Assembly (NCBI GenBank): GCA_009823505.1
Contig: VZQC01006345.1
Coordinates: 130,877 to 194,876, forward strand
Direction of reading: 5' to 3'
DNA length: 64,000 bases
Origin: Rhizomys pruinosus
Taxonomy: Eukaryota > Chordata > Mammalia > Rodentia > Spalacidae
Within the stretch, counting starts at the first letter, position 1; every line of letters begins with the position of its first letter. Of this stretch, positions 33,811 through 45,069 are shown piece after piece. Below the pieces are notes generated by a model that ran no database searches, was not told where the DNA came from, and saw only the letters and a list, made by a program, of their open reading frames with translations. The translations under genes were made by a program, and so were the position numbers.

Positions 33811-36800
33811 AACAAAAAATTTTAATAAAAGCAGAAATGCAGAGGTAGAAACCTACATTAAATAATGCAATTGTATATTAAAATGAAAGGAAGCAACATA
33901 TACCTGTCAATTATAACCTTAAATATCAACGGGCTAAATACCCAATTAAAAGACATAGACTGGGAGAATGGATTAGGAAACAGAACCCATCAATAGGCTG
34001 TCTACAAGAAATCTATCTCACCCTTAAGGATAGGCATCAACTTAAAGTGAAAGGATGGAAAAAAAATTCCAAGCAAATGGTACTAAAAAGAAAGCAGGAG
34101 TTGCTATCCTAATATCAGACAAAATAGACTTCAAAGTAGAAGCAATTAGAAGAGACAAGGAGGGCCACTATATCCTTATCAAAGGTAAAATTAACCATGA
34201 AGACTTCACAATCATGAATATATATGCACCAAACTCCGGTGCACCAAGCTTTGTAAATACAACTCTATAGGACCTCAAGGCACAGATTAACCCCAACACA
34301 CTCATAGTAGGGGACTTTAATACCCCACTAAGTCCATTGGACAGAACAACTGGACAAAGAATAAACAGAGAGACATCTGAACTGAACAGTTCAATAAAGG
34401 AAATGGACCTCACAGACATCTTCCCAGTATTCCACCCAAACACCAGAGAATATACTTTCTACTCAGCACCCCATGGAACATTCTCCAAAATTGACCAGAT
34501 ACTTGGACACAGAAAAAAACCTCAACAAATACAAAAAATTGAAATAACTTCATGCATTCTATCAGACTATAGTGCAATACAGCTCAATATCAACACCAGG
34601 GTAAGTCATGCTACCTACATGAACACATGGAGACTAAACAACACACTCCTGAATAATGAATGGGTCAAGGAGAAAATAAAGAAAGAAATAAAAGCATTCC
34701 TGAAACCAAATGACAATGACAGTACAACACAACAAACCTATGGGACACTTTAAAAGCAGTGCTAAGAGGGAAGTTTATAGCCCTGGGTGCCTATATTAAA
34801 AAAACAGAAAGAGCACACATAAATAAACTAACACTGAAGCTAAAAACACTGCAAAGACAACAACAAATAAACCCTAAATGCAACAGACAGGAAGAACTAA
34901 CAAAAATCAGAGCAGAAATCAATGAAATAGAAACAAAGAAAACAATACAAAAAATCAACGAATCCAAAAGTTGGTTCTTTGAGAAAATATACAAGATAGA
35001 CAGACCCCCTAGCCCAATTCACCAAAAGAAAGAAAGAGCAACTTCTAATCAATAGAATTCAGGTGGAAAGGGGAAATATCACTACAGACAGTGAAAAGAT
35101 CCAGACAATCATACCTAAGAGAAAAGGATGAATATCTGCAATCCAGGGAATCACCAAAGCTACACCAAGAGGAGATTGACAGCTTAAACAGACCCATAAC
35201 ATATGAATAAATTGAAAATGTAATAAGAGACCTCCCAACTAAAAAAAGCCTAGGTCTAGGTCCAGATGGTTTCACAGCAGAATTCTATAAAACATTCAAA
35301 GAGGACTTACGACCATTATTATTAAAACTGTTCAGAAGGATACAAATAGAGGGAAATCTACCAAATTCTTTCTATGAAGCTAACATCACTCTAATACTAA
35401 AACCAGGCAAGGATGCAACAAAAAAAGAGAACTACAGACCCATCTCATTAATCAACTCAGATGCAAAAATTCTCAACAAAATACTTGCAATCTATATACA
35501 GACCCACATCAAAAAGATCATTCACCATGATCAAGTTGGATTCACACCAGAGATGCAGGGATGGTTCAACATATGAAAATCAGTACATATAATAAAACAT
35601 GTAAATGGACTGAAGGACAAAAACCACACCATCATCTCAATCGATGCAGAAAAGGCCTTTGACAAAATCCAGCATCCCTTCATGATTACAGTCTTAGAGG
35701 GAATTGGACTGGAAGGATCTTTCCTCAACATAATCAAAGCCATATATAAGAAACCCACAGCCAGCATCATCCTAAATGGAGAAAAGTTAGAAGGATTCCC
35801 TGTAAAGTTAGGAACCCAACAAGGCTGCCCTCTGTCACCATTCCTCTTCAGTATAGTGCTTGAAACACTGGCTAGGGCAATAAGGCAAGAAAAGGCAATT
35901 AAAGGAATACTAATTGGAAAAGAGGTAGTAAAACTATCCCCTTTTGCAGACGATATGATAGTTTACCTAAGGGATGCTAAAAACTCCACAAGAAAGCTCC
36001 TAGAAATGATTAAAAGTTTCAGTAAAGTAGCGGGTTACAAAATTAACATAAAAAATGAGTAGCTTTTCTCTACACCAACAGCAAGCAACTGAAGAAGGAA
36101 TACAAGGAGTCCTTCCCACTCACAATAGCTTCAAAAACAACAAAATACCTAGGAATAAACCTAACCAAAACCACTAAAGATCTCTACAACAAAAATTATA
36201 TGCGCCTGAAGAAGGAGATTGAAGGTTTTTAGCTTTCCATCAGAAGATGGAAAGACCTCCCATGCTCATGGATTGGAAAAATTAATTTAGTAAAAATGTC
36301 CATTTTACCCAAATTAATATACAGATTCAATGCAATCCCAATTAAAATCCCAAGAACATTCATCACAGGCTTGGAAAAAAAATTCTTAAATTCATATGGA
36401 ACAACAAAAGACCCCAAATAGCCAAAGCAACCCTGAGAAAAGAGCAAAACAGGGGGGATTTCTATACCAGACATCAAACTACATTACAGGGCTATAGTCA
36501 TAAAAACAGCCTGTTACTGGCACAAAAACAGACTGGTAGAACAATGGAACAAAACTGAAGGTCCAATTTGAGCACATACAATTTCAGCCATCTCATATTT
36601 GACAAGGGGGCCAAAAAGACTCAGTGGAGGAAAGACAGCATCTTCAGCAAATGATGTTGGCAAAATTGGATCACCACTTGTAGAAAAATAAATTTAAACC
36701 CTTACCATGTACAAAAATCAACTCCAAATGGATCAAAGACCTCGATGTGAAACCCAAAACTCTACAAGTGATAAAAGACAAGGTTCACAGCAACTTACAA

Positions 36801-36883
36801 GACATAGGTGTAGGAAAAGACTTTCTAAATCAGACAGCAGCTGCTCATGAAATAAGGCCGACAATTGACAAGTGGGACCTTAT

Positions 36884-37240
36884 TGTGGTGGTTTGCATGA
36901 GTGTCCCCCATAGGCTGTAAGTATTCAGACATTTGTCTCCAGTTGGTGGCGCTGTTTTTGGAGGTCTTAGAAGGTGTGGCCATGCTGGGGGAAGTGTGTT
37001 ACTGGGGGCAGGCTTAGTGAATTTTAACAAGCCTCTGTGGTCTACAGTTGCTCTCTCTGTTTCCTGTGCTCTTTGTGAGATGTGACCCTCGGTTTGCTGC
37101 TCCAGATCCAGCCGCCACACCTCCCGCCACAATGGATTAATTCCCTGGAACCCGCCAAATCATAAGCTCAAATAAACTCTCTCCTTTTATAAGTTCCTGG
37201 TCATGGTGCTTTATCACAGCAACAGAAAGGACTAATAACA
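36884..37240 (+). mobile_element. MaLR (MT/ORR1-class) solo LTR in L1 ORF2
   Basis: TGTGGTGGTTTGCATGAGTG to GGACTAATAACA, 357 bases, same family as the LTRs at 6798, 8480, 57243 and 58851. The flanks CTTAT and CTTTA approximate a 5-base target duplication, and the L1 sequence (GTGGGACCTTAT | CTTTAAACTA) rejoins across it. It is younger than the L1. Confidence 0.92.
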
Positions 37241-37552
37241 CTTTAAACTAAAAGTTTCTGTACAGCAAAAAGAAACAGCGAGGGAAGTGAAGAGAAAAAC
37301 CACAGGTGGGAGGAAACTTGGAAACCTTCACCACAGAAAACATCTGACAAAGCATTGTGATTCCAGAACATTATAAACTATCAAAAAAACAAAGAAGAAA
37401 GAAAGCCAAATGACCCATTCAATAGATGGATCAAAGACCTGAACAGAGAGACTCACAAGTAAGGAATTAGAGATGGCTGAGAAACATCTTAAGAAGTGTC
37501 CAACATCACTAATCATTAAGGAAATGCAAATCAAAACCAATTTAAGATATCA

Positions 37553-37716
37553 TCTTTTTTTTTTTTTTTTTGGTCTTTTTTGAGACAAAAAAGCTCTGTA
37601 GCTCTGGCTGTCCTGGAACTCACTCTGAAGACCAGGCTGGCCTCGAACTCACAGAGATCCACATGCCTCTGCCTCCCAAGTGCTAAGATTAAAGGCGTGC
37701 ACCACCATGCCCAGCA
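37553..37716 (-). mobile_element. B1 SINE adjacent to B2, in L1 ORF2
   Basis: T-run, then GAGACAAAAAAGCTCTGTAG, CAGGCTGGCCTCGAACTC and TGCACCACCATGCCCAGC: a complete minus-strand B1. It directly abuts the B2 at 37717. Confidence 0.92.
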
Positions 37717-37947
37717 TTTATTTATTTCTGTATGTGTATCAATGTACTGTCTGCATGCAAGTTTGTGCACCCGTGTCTTACAATGCCGCGGAGGTCAGAA
37801 GAGGGTTTTGGATTCCCCTGAAACTGGAGTTCTCCTGGAATTGGAGTTTCAGGCAGCTCTCGACCGCCATGTGGGTGCTGGGGATCAAACCCAGGTCCTC
37901 CGTAAGAGCAGTCAGTGCTCTTAACCGCTAGGCCATCTGTCCAGCCC
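37717..37947 (-). mobile_element. B2 SINE with internal duplication
   Basis: Complete minus-strand B2 ending GTCCAGCCC, with the doubled TGGAGTT/CTGGA unit at about 37818-37850. AAGATATCAT before the B1 (about 37543) and after the B2 (37949-37958) brackets both SINEs with one target duplication. Confidence 0.94.
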
Positions 37948-38559
37948 AAGATATCATTTTACTCCAATAAGACTGGCTAGGATCAAGAAAACAAATGATA
38001 CTAAATGCTGGAGAGGATCTGGGGAAAGGGGAACACTCATCCACTGCTGGTGGGAACCCAAACTTGTACAACCACTATGGAAAGCAATATGGAGAACCCT
38101 TAAAAGACTCAAAATTAGCCTACCATCTGACCCAGCCATATCCACCAGACTCTTCATACCACAGAGATACATGTACAGCCATGTTCATTGCAGCTCTCTT
38201 CACAATAGCAAAGAGCTGGAACCAACCAAAATGCCCCTCAACTGACGAGAGGATAGAGAAAATGTGGTACATTTACATAATGGAGTTCTATGCAGCAGTA
38301 AAGAAAGATGACATCATGAAATTTTCAGGTAAATGGATGGAACTGGAAGAAATTATCTTAAGTGAAGTAATGCAGTCCCTGAAAAACAAACGACGAATGG
38401 TATCCCTCATCTGTGGATGCTAGCACCCAATAACCCAGTTGAAAATATTCCGTGTGGGGAGTGATGCAAATTGGAAAGAACAACAACAGAAAAGACTGCA
38501 ACAAGAACTGACTGAAACGGTGAATCTGGTTGGGTGGGAGGGTTGGGAGGGGGCCACGG

Positions 38560-40335
38560 GTCTTAGATTAAGATTAGATTAAGGTATAGTTAATTGATGT
38601 GAGTTTAACAGATATCCAAATTTGCCCAAACTTTGTCTACATTTTATATGGTATTCTAGATCTTATTAAAAGAAAGAAGGTCTATATTAAACAACATTGG
38701 CTAAAATGTTTTAATAGAAAAGGTAATACATTTAAGATAATTGGACATATAAATTGTAGTCCACATCTGCTTCATTTATAATTTGATTAACAACAACTTT
38801 GGGGTTAATGGATATAAATATTCTCTACAATGTTTGTGTTATATAGTATCAGCTTGCAACATTTTCTTTTACCTGTAGGATAATTTAACTAAATTAATTA
38901 AGTTACCTTCCCAAATTAACAACATACAGGTAATGATAAATAGCTTGAGTAAATTTAATGCAAAAAAAGTTGGCCCAGCCAAGCATTAAAAGGAAGAAAA
39001 GCCTAAGACTACTACAGGCATCAAAAATCTCTGTGGATCCTAACTTTAACAATTATTCACAATGTGTCCTAATGAACTTTACCTTTCAGGTGCCAAAAAG
39101 TTTTAATATAAGAGACTTCCTTATCTCCTTGTCATAGAACTAAGAAAAACATGATGGTAATGAAGTCATTCCCTAACTGTAAATTAGAGCTGAATCTTAT
39201 AGAGGTAATCTCTTATAAAAGTGATATAGTTGCCTTCTTTAATTGATTGATGGTCATAGGAACTGTGAAAGGATAATTCTCTATTCAGAGCCAAATATAA
39301 TACTAAAGTCTATATAAGCTGGATAATTGAGCAAAATATATTAATAAAGGAGAGCTCTGTTATCAGAAATAGATTATTCAGCCAAGGAGATGTTGGCTAG
39401 GGGATCCAAGCTCCCAAAAGATAAAGGCTTTTTGCCAGAAAACTGGGATACCTGCAAGAAGAGAGGCAGTAAGTCCCTGTTGTCGAAGACCTGTTGTAAG
39501 CATGGGAAAGATATATCAAGACCACACTTACAAGTATACAGTTGGCCTCGGAATGCCAGAGAATATTAACAAAGGCCACTAAATAAAACAAGCAAATATT
39601 GGTCTCCTCGATTCAAGCAAGACTCCTCTGTCAGCATCAGCTACACGTCACCCGTCTGGAAATACTGTGCAGTAGTTGTGGCCAAATGTCTGTATATCCC
39701 AAGTCTAATTGACTATTAGCTCTCTCCTTGGAGGAATAATTCAGGGCTGATGCCACAAGCTTAAGTCCTCTAGTGTTTAGGAAGTGTTATAAGCCACAGT
39801 AAGATCTTGTCAGCTTTTACAGAAAAGCTATAGTCCATGGATTAGCATACCATCCAATCATCTATGTCTATACCAATGTAACCTACCATAATAATTAGTA
39901 CTGTTTATATGCTTGTATATCTAACTGCTTGTGCTTCATCAGTAGGAGTAAAAGGTTACTCCTGGATAAACTGCTAACCCACGAAAGGAAACAGCCTGAA
40001 CTGTTCAGAGTCCAAAACGACATCTCCAGAGAAAGTAGACTGTTTGGCTTCTTGCCTACTTGTTTCCCTTTTCTAAAGCCTAGGGAACAATCTGCAGAAA
40101 AGGGCACATGGTAGAATGCAAGGGCTGTGATTGGTGTGAACTTCAAAACTACAGAAACATAGACTGGACTCTTATTTGATCAACATGATAGTACATATAA
40201 GCTCCCCCAACTAGACGATGGAGGCCTCAGTCTGTATAAGTTTGGGCATAACTACTTGCAAATTGGCTTTATATGAAGGATGCCTGTATTCATTACTTAT
40301 GTCATATTATTAAAAAATAAAAAAATTAAAATTAA
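38560..40335 (+). mobile_element. Acquired 3'UTR module of L1
   Basis: This sequence follows the ORF2 stop and G-rich tract. It matches, with moderate divergence, the minus strand of 44370-47160: CCAAACTTTGTCTACATTTT (38617) against the reverse of 47150, ACAACAACTTTGGGG (38790) against the reverse of 46975, TGTTGGCTAGGGGATCC (39390) against the reverse of 45210, and a block ending CTACAGAAACATAGACTGGA. Its terminal 0.8 kb recurs at 49890-50585, 53112-53345 and 4430-4870. There is no open reading frame of note, so it behaves as noncoding 3'UTR. It ends with AATAAA near 40317 and an A-rich tail that also serves as the L1 tail. Confidence 0.75.
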
Positions 40336-40895
40336 AAAAAGTAAGTTTCCCTATGTTTTTTCAAAACATCCTTATAGTTAGTTTTACCTTCTCCAAAGTC
40401 CATCCTCTGTTCTTCTCTCCCATCCCTCTCCCTACTTAATTAAACCTCTCTCCAAAAATCTTTTTTCCCATTGATATTATCTGTGTTCTACTATGATCTT
40501 ATTCCTAAGATCCTCTTCCCCTTCCCTACCAATGTTCCCTTTCTAGTTTCTTGGATTCTGCAGGTATTTCAAATTGAGCACAAAAATTATAAAGCTTCAA
40601 GGCTAATATCCACAAATGAGTAAGAACATGTACATTGATTTATCGTTCAGTCTGGTCACCTCAAAATTTTCTAGCTCTACCTATTAACCTGCAAATCTCA
40701 TAATTTCTTATTTCTTTATGACTGAGTAGAATTCCATTAATATTATCTCATATTTCAAAATCCATTCATCAGTTAATGGACATACAGACTATTTCTGTGT
40801 CCTGGATATTGTGAATAGAGCAGCACTCAAAACGGATGAGTATGTGTCTGTAATATGGAATATAGTCCTTTGAGAATATATCTGAGAGTGGATGT

Positions 40896-41057
40896 ATTAG
40901 TTACTTTTCTGTTGTTGTGATAAAATAATGATGAAGGCAAGTTAAACAACAGTTAATTTTGGCTTCTGGTTCTAGAGGATTAAAAGTCTATCACTGTGAG
41001 GAGGCATGGCAGAAGGAGTAGAAAGCCAGTGCATCAAATAATCATCTGCAAAGATAA

Positions 41058-41114
<57 letters not shown>

Positions 41115-41271
41115 ACTGCAAGTAAGGGTAAACTATGAACTCTCAAAGACTACCAGCATTGATATGCTTCATCAGTAAAGCTGAACCCCTTAAAGGTGCC
41201 ATGATGTCCTAAAAAGCACAACCAACTGTGGAAAAGTGTTCAAACACTTGAGCTTATAGTGAATGTTTTTA
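40896..41271 (-). mobile_element. MaLR-class LTR carrying a (GA)n tract
   Basis: TATTAGTTACTTTTCTGTTG to CACTTGAGCTTATAGTGAAT, reversed MT/ORR1-type layout. A (GA)n array at 41060-41110 has expanded at a site where the related LTR at 57243 has GAGAGAGACTGGAGA. Confidence 0.7.
41060..41110. repeat. (GA)n microsatellite
   Basis: About 25 GA units within the LTR at 40896. Confidence 0.95.
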
Positions 41272-41394
41272 TCTGTATCACCACAGGGGTACAATTGGGT
41301 CATCTGGTAGATATATTTCTAGTTTTTTAAGAAAGTCCCACAATGATTTCCACATAAAAAGTATTACCTATGAATAAATAAACTTCTTCCCAGG

Positions 41395-42060
41395 GATCTA
41401 AGGATTCCTCAGCATATGTAAATCAATGCCTGTAATCCCCACATAAATACACTCAAGGACAGAATCCACGTGATCATCTCATTAAATGCAGAAAATTTGA
41501 CAAAATCCAACATACATTCATGACAAAAGTTCTGGAGAATATAGAAATACAGAGGATAAAACTGAGTATAGTGATAATAGAGGTGATGTGTCAACAGGGT
41601 TCATAATGCAACATGAAGAAAACTTGAAGCATTTCCACTTAAAAAATCAAGAACAGGATAGGGATATCCACTCTCTTCCATTCTTGTTCAACATAGTGCT
41701 TGGACTCTTAGCTAGATCTATAGGACAAATGAAGGTGATAAAAGCAATGCAGACTAGAAAAAAAAAAAGAATATCTTTATTTTCAGATTATATGATTCTA
41801 CACATAAAATATCCAAAAGACTGCGCCAGAAATCAAAGCTGATAAATACACTAAAAAAATAATGGTACATGAAACTAATATAGCAAATCAGTAGCTTTCC
41901 CATATATAGTGACAAATCTATTGAGGAAAAAAAATCAGGAAAACAATCTCATTCACAACAGAGTTAAGGAAGTGAAAGGTTTATACAATGAAAATTTTAA
42001 GACACTGAAAAGAGAAAATGAAGAAGATACCCTTTCTGAGGGAAGGTAAACAATTTTTTC
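41395..42060 (+). mobile_element. L1 ORF2 RT fragment
   Basis: GATTCCTCAGCATATGTAAA, GATCATCTCATTAAATGCAG and TTCTTGTTCAACATAGTGCT are RT-region landmarks. The frame is broken. Confidence 0.85.
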
Positions 42061-42310
42061 CAGGGGAAAATTCCCTGATAAGTTATCTAATCTCAAGTGG
42101 TCAGCCCTAAATACATGTACCTATATGCACCCCAAGGTGGGCTCAGCAAATTATATATAGTATATAATTTGCATATATAATTATATGCAATAATAAAGTA
42201 GAGAGTCACAAAATTGAGAGTAATGGAGGAGATATGTGGAAAGAGATGTCTGGAGTAGAAGAAGGGGGGGATATAAATATAGTACTAGTATAAAATTATC
42301 AAAAATTTAA
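42061..42310 (+). mobile_element. Probable L1-associated 3' repeat
   Basis: GAAAATTCCCTGATAAGTTA, CAAGTGGTCAGCCCTAAATA and an A/T-rich TATATA tract are followed by a purine-rich AGTAATGGAGGAGATATGTG segment, the layout of a common rodent repeat tail. I am not certain of the family. Confidence 0.4.
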
Positions 42311-42518
42311 AAAATGAAATAATGTTCTAAATTTCTTAAAAAGACCAAATACCAGACTTTAAATGGTCCCATCTCTCTGTTTTCCATTGAAATGTATATT
42401 CCATTCCCGCCTGGATCAGCAGCATCCATATGCTCCTGGTTCTGTTAGAAGCTAAGTCTGTTGACAGAGAAGCACAGAATCTCCCTCTGACCATCTTATA
42501 AAGAGTGGTTACATACAA

Positions 42519-43012
42519 CCTGTGATGGTTACTCTTGGTTTTTAACTTGATTGTATCTGGGATCAAATAAGACTATTCAATGAGTGAGTCTCTAAGGAAA
42601 GTTTTTCCTGAGAGGAAAAAACAAGATGTGAGTGAGTATATTCACCCAGTGACTTAGCACATGCCAAGTGGAGCTCAATATAAAGGTCTGAAAGAAAAGC
42701 AGGGACAGTTTGTCATCCTGATTTCTTTTTCTGCTAGTATGTATATCTACTTTGTTACATATGTGGCTGACAAAAGAACCCAGAATCTTTTACATTCCAA
42801 TATGGACTGAACATCAGTGGCTCTCTAATATTCATTGAAGCCTTCTGTGCCAGACTGGGACTCCTGAATCATCCAGCCTCACGGACCAGGTTCTGAGCCT
42901 CTTCTGTGTGCCATTATATAGCATGCACTGTGTAAGCCAAGCTAGTAAATCCTCTTTGTAATATATTCTCTTGGTTCTTTTTTCTAGAGAATCTTGAACA
43001 AAAATACACTAG
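42519..43012 (+). mobile_element. MT2/MLT-like ERVL-class LTR
   Basis: TGTGATGGTTACTCTTGGTT at the left, then TCAATATAAAGGTC (TATA-like) in the middle, and TTTTCTAGAGAATCTTGAAC at the right. The layout corresponds to the reversed element at 14399. No internal part is attached. Confidence 0.65.
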
Positions 43013-43019
43013 GAATTCT

Positions 43020-43150
43020 TAACTAAATGCTTACTATGTAACTTCTATGTTCCAGATACCATTATATGTTTTAGGAACAATATCAGCAAAATATTGAAAA
43101 TTTCTGTGCTCCTGGACTATACATAAGGGCAAGGAGCTAGTGCTTCCTTT
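43020..43150 (+). mobile_element. Possible L2-type relic
   Basis: AAATGCTTACTATGTAACTT, CAGATACCATTATATG and TGTGCTCCTGGACTATAC follow the order of an ancient L2-associated sequence. Weak. Confidence 0.35.
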
Positions 43151-43999
43151 AACAGCTATTACAATGTGGTGAACTATTTCATATGTCGGTGATATTTTCT
43201 GTTTAATTTTCAGTTATTTTCACCACAGGAGTTGATCTCCATGAGAGCAGGGAGAAATATGTGTTCAGTACTAGGTTTTGGGTTTACAGTGAAGCTTGTC
43301 ATAATTTAAGGACTAAATAAGGATTTATGAATACATGCATATATGAATAGGCAAATTTAAGTCAGAAGTGGATTTTCATAGATCAGAATTTGAAAATAGC
43401 TCAGTCAATCAAACTGACTCTCAATACAGCAGTATGTGAGTTGAAGGGTTTGGATTTATAAGGTATTTTTTAATGAAAGATACATTTCATAAATATAACT
43501 AATGACAGTTTCATCCAAAAATCATTTGATGCATATTAAATAATAATACTGAGACTTGACTTACATGCAGTATTGATGATTGAATCACTTGATTTGAGCC
43601 TTTGTAAAACAAATTGTTTTATATGTATTTTCCCCTAACTCTAGCACCTTTTAAAAGAAAAAAATATCTAGCACCTTTAATTTACCATAAATAAATATTC
43701 AGAGAAGCCTATATGTTATGTGCAAGAGTATTCATCACCCTAGCATTTATAATGGTGAAAACCTCAGAGTCATATAGGGCTGTGTAAACTTTTTCTGGAG
43801 AGATGAGCAAACATCTCTTCCTCTCAAACTTAGTGCCAACTATAAACAAAAGAAATTATTCTACCAGAGTCTAACTTGGTCAACCAATTACTTTTAATTT
43901 GAGTAACATTTATGAGAAATTGCTAGGAGATGCACTGCTGAAGAAAACATCCCTTCACACCCACAATAACTTTCAGATTCCTACACATACATATTGAAA
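43151..43999. other. AT-rich stretch, nothing recognised
   Basis: No gene or repeat supported. Confidence 0.4.
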
Positions 44000-44369
44000 G
44001 TTAAACCTCTGAAGCCTGCCCTCCCTTCCATTATGAAAAGTGAATATACCCTGAGGTAAGTCCAGGTCCTTTCCATGGTGGACCAAGCCATGGAAAAAAC
44101 ATGCATGAGAAAGTACAGCACACAGATACATGGCAGGGTATGAATCTAAATATGAAATGGTGCCTCATTCAAAGGTTACAGATCTTTATATATGCAGTGT
44201 GACATCATCTCCAAGGGACCAGTCCCAGATCATTGTATCATTACATCCCAACTAGTGGGTATAACCAGAGAGATCCTGTGACTCTCACTTATGCCTCGGG
44301 GGGTCGGGGGGAAGCTGAATATGCTATCCCATGCATACCAAAGCTCAAACCAGATATGTCTACATCTCC
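44000..44369 (-). mobile_element. Putative LTR of the unclassified element
   Basis: On the minus strand a purine tract AAAGGGGGAGATG (44360-44372 region) is followed by a sequence with a TATATAAAG box about 180 bases in (44190 region). This is the layout of a polypurine tract and the U3 of an LTR. No second LTR was found and the far end is undefined, so this is a hypothesis. Confidence 0.25.
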
Positions 44370-45014
44370 CCCTTTGTGTATTAGCTTCCAAGAGCTCAGA
44401 TATAAAATAGAAATGGTCATCAATTACCTTAGTCTGACCCAAATGGCCAAGACTGCATTGTAAAAATACTAAGATTAATTAGTGCCCAAATAAAAAAGCT
44501 AATATAGAGCAAACAAACCAGTAAATAAAAGTAACATTCACACAAACTGAATTAGAAAACATGTTTTCAATTTCACACAGCTAGGGAATTTGGTTGTACC
44601 CCAAGGGCTCAAGTCCAGCTGGAAAGGCCTGCACATACACTTATGCTGACCAAATGAATGTCCAGTCTGTGTTTGCTGTGATCTCACAATGTACCCCCAT
44701 CTCCTCAGCCCTTACACTTTGCTGTGCTCCCTTTTCCACAAGTGATCCCTAAGACTTGGGGAAAGGCACGAGAGAGGGTGAGAAGTGAAACAGTCCATTT
44801 TTCTTTGAAGTGACACATTGGACTCAGGTCTGTCCAAACTTTGCTTTCCACGGGTTGGCAGCTCATCTAGGAGTCCGTTTCTTAATTCTACTGATAAAAC
44901 ACAATAGCAAGAAATGTAGCTGAGAAGTGTTGCTTGACTCAGGAAACCATTTTTTCCAGTGATTTGCACAGTGCTCTCTGGCACCATGAAAATTAACTGT
45001 CCATTTGCAGGGTA

Positions 45015-45069
<55 letters not shown>

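Larger units (their letters stand above)
33883..38423 (+). pseudogene. L1 ORF2 (endonuclease-reverse transcriptase) relic
   Basis: ORF2 encodes the enzyme that nicks DNA and copies L1 RNA at the target. Starting at ATG 33883, an apurinic-type endonuclease domain is recognisable (MNIYAPNSG at 34215; SDYSAIQLNI near 34560). The reverse transcriptase core carries the catalytic FADD box (35943-35954) after [10 protein letters not shown]. The C-terminal cysteine-bearing part ends at the stop 38421-38423. Subtracting the two later insertions leaves about 3.79 kb, or 1260 codons, close to the normal ORF2 length. It is disabled by an in-frame TAG at 34268-34270, a stop at 34751, frameshifts around 34755 and 35060, and the LTR and SINE insertions. 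The catalytic residues themselves are intact. Confidence 0.92.
32135..40335 (+). mobile_element. Full-length L1 with captured 3' module, inactive
   Basis: The element begins ACCTTGGGAACTAGAAGCCG and ends in an A-rich tail with AATAAA near 40317. AAAAAGTAAGTTTC at 32121-32134 and 40336-40349 is an exact 14-base target duplication, so both ends are original. Order: 5'UTR of about 0.5 kb with no tandem monomers, ORF1 relic (32672-33810), ORF2 relic (33883-38423), a G-rich tract near 38530-38560, then about 1.75 kb of extra 3' sequence. An LTR (36884-37240) and a B1 plus B2 (37553-37947) inserted later. Without them the element is roughly 7.4 kb, longer than usual rodent L1 because of the tail. 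Stops and frameshifts in both ORFs make it non-autonomous. Confidence 0.93.
40350..41360 (-). mobile_element. Old L1 ORF2 C-terminal fragment, split by an LTR
   Basis: CACCAATGTTCC/CTTTCTAGTTTCTTGGAT, GACTGAGTAGAATTCCATTA, TGGATATTGTGAATAGAGCA (40804) and, after the LTR, GGGTACAATTGGGTCATCTG are the reversed landmarks of the ORF2 end. The L1 at 32135 inserted next to it. Confidence 0.75.

Noticed and set aside
37580..37924. 114-codon open frame
   Set aside because: It runs through a B1 and a B2 and is an artefact of SINE sequence. The same applies to the frames at 1675, 12980, 17178, 49281, 52211, 62198 and 63431.
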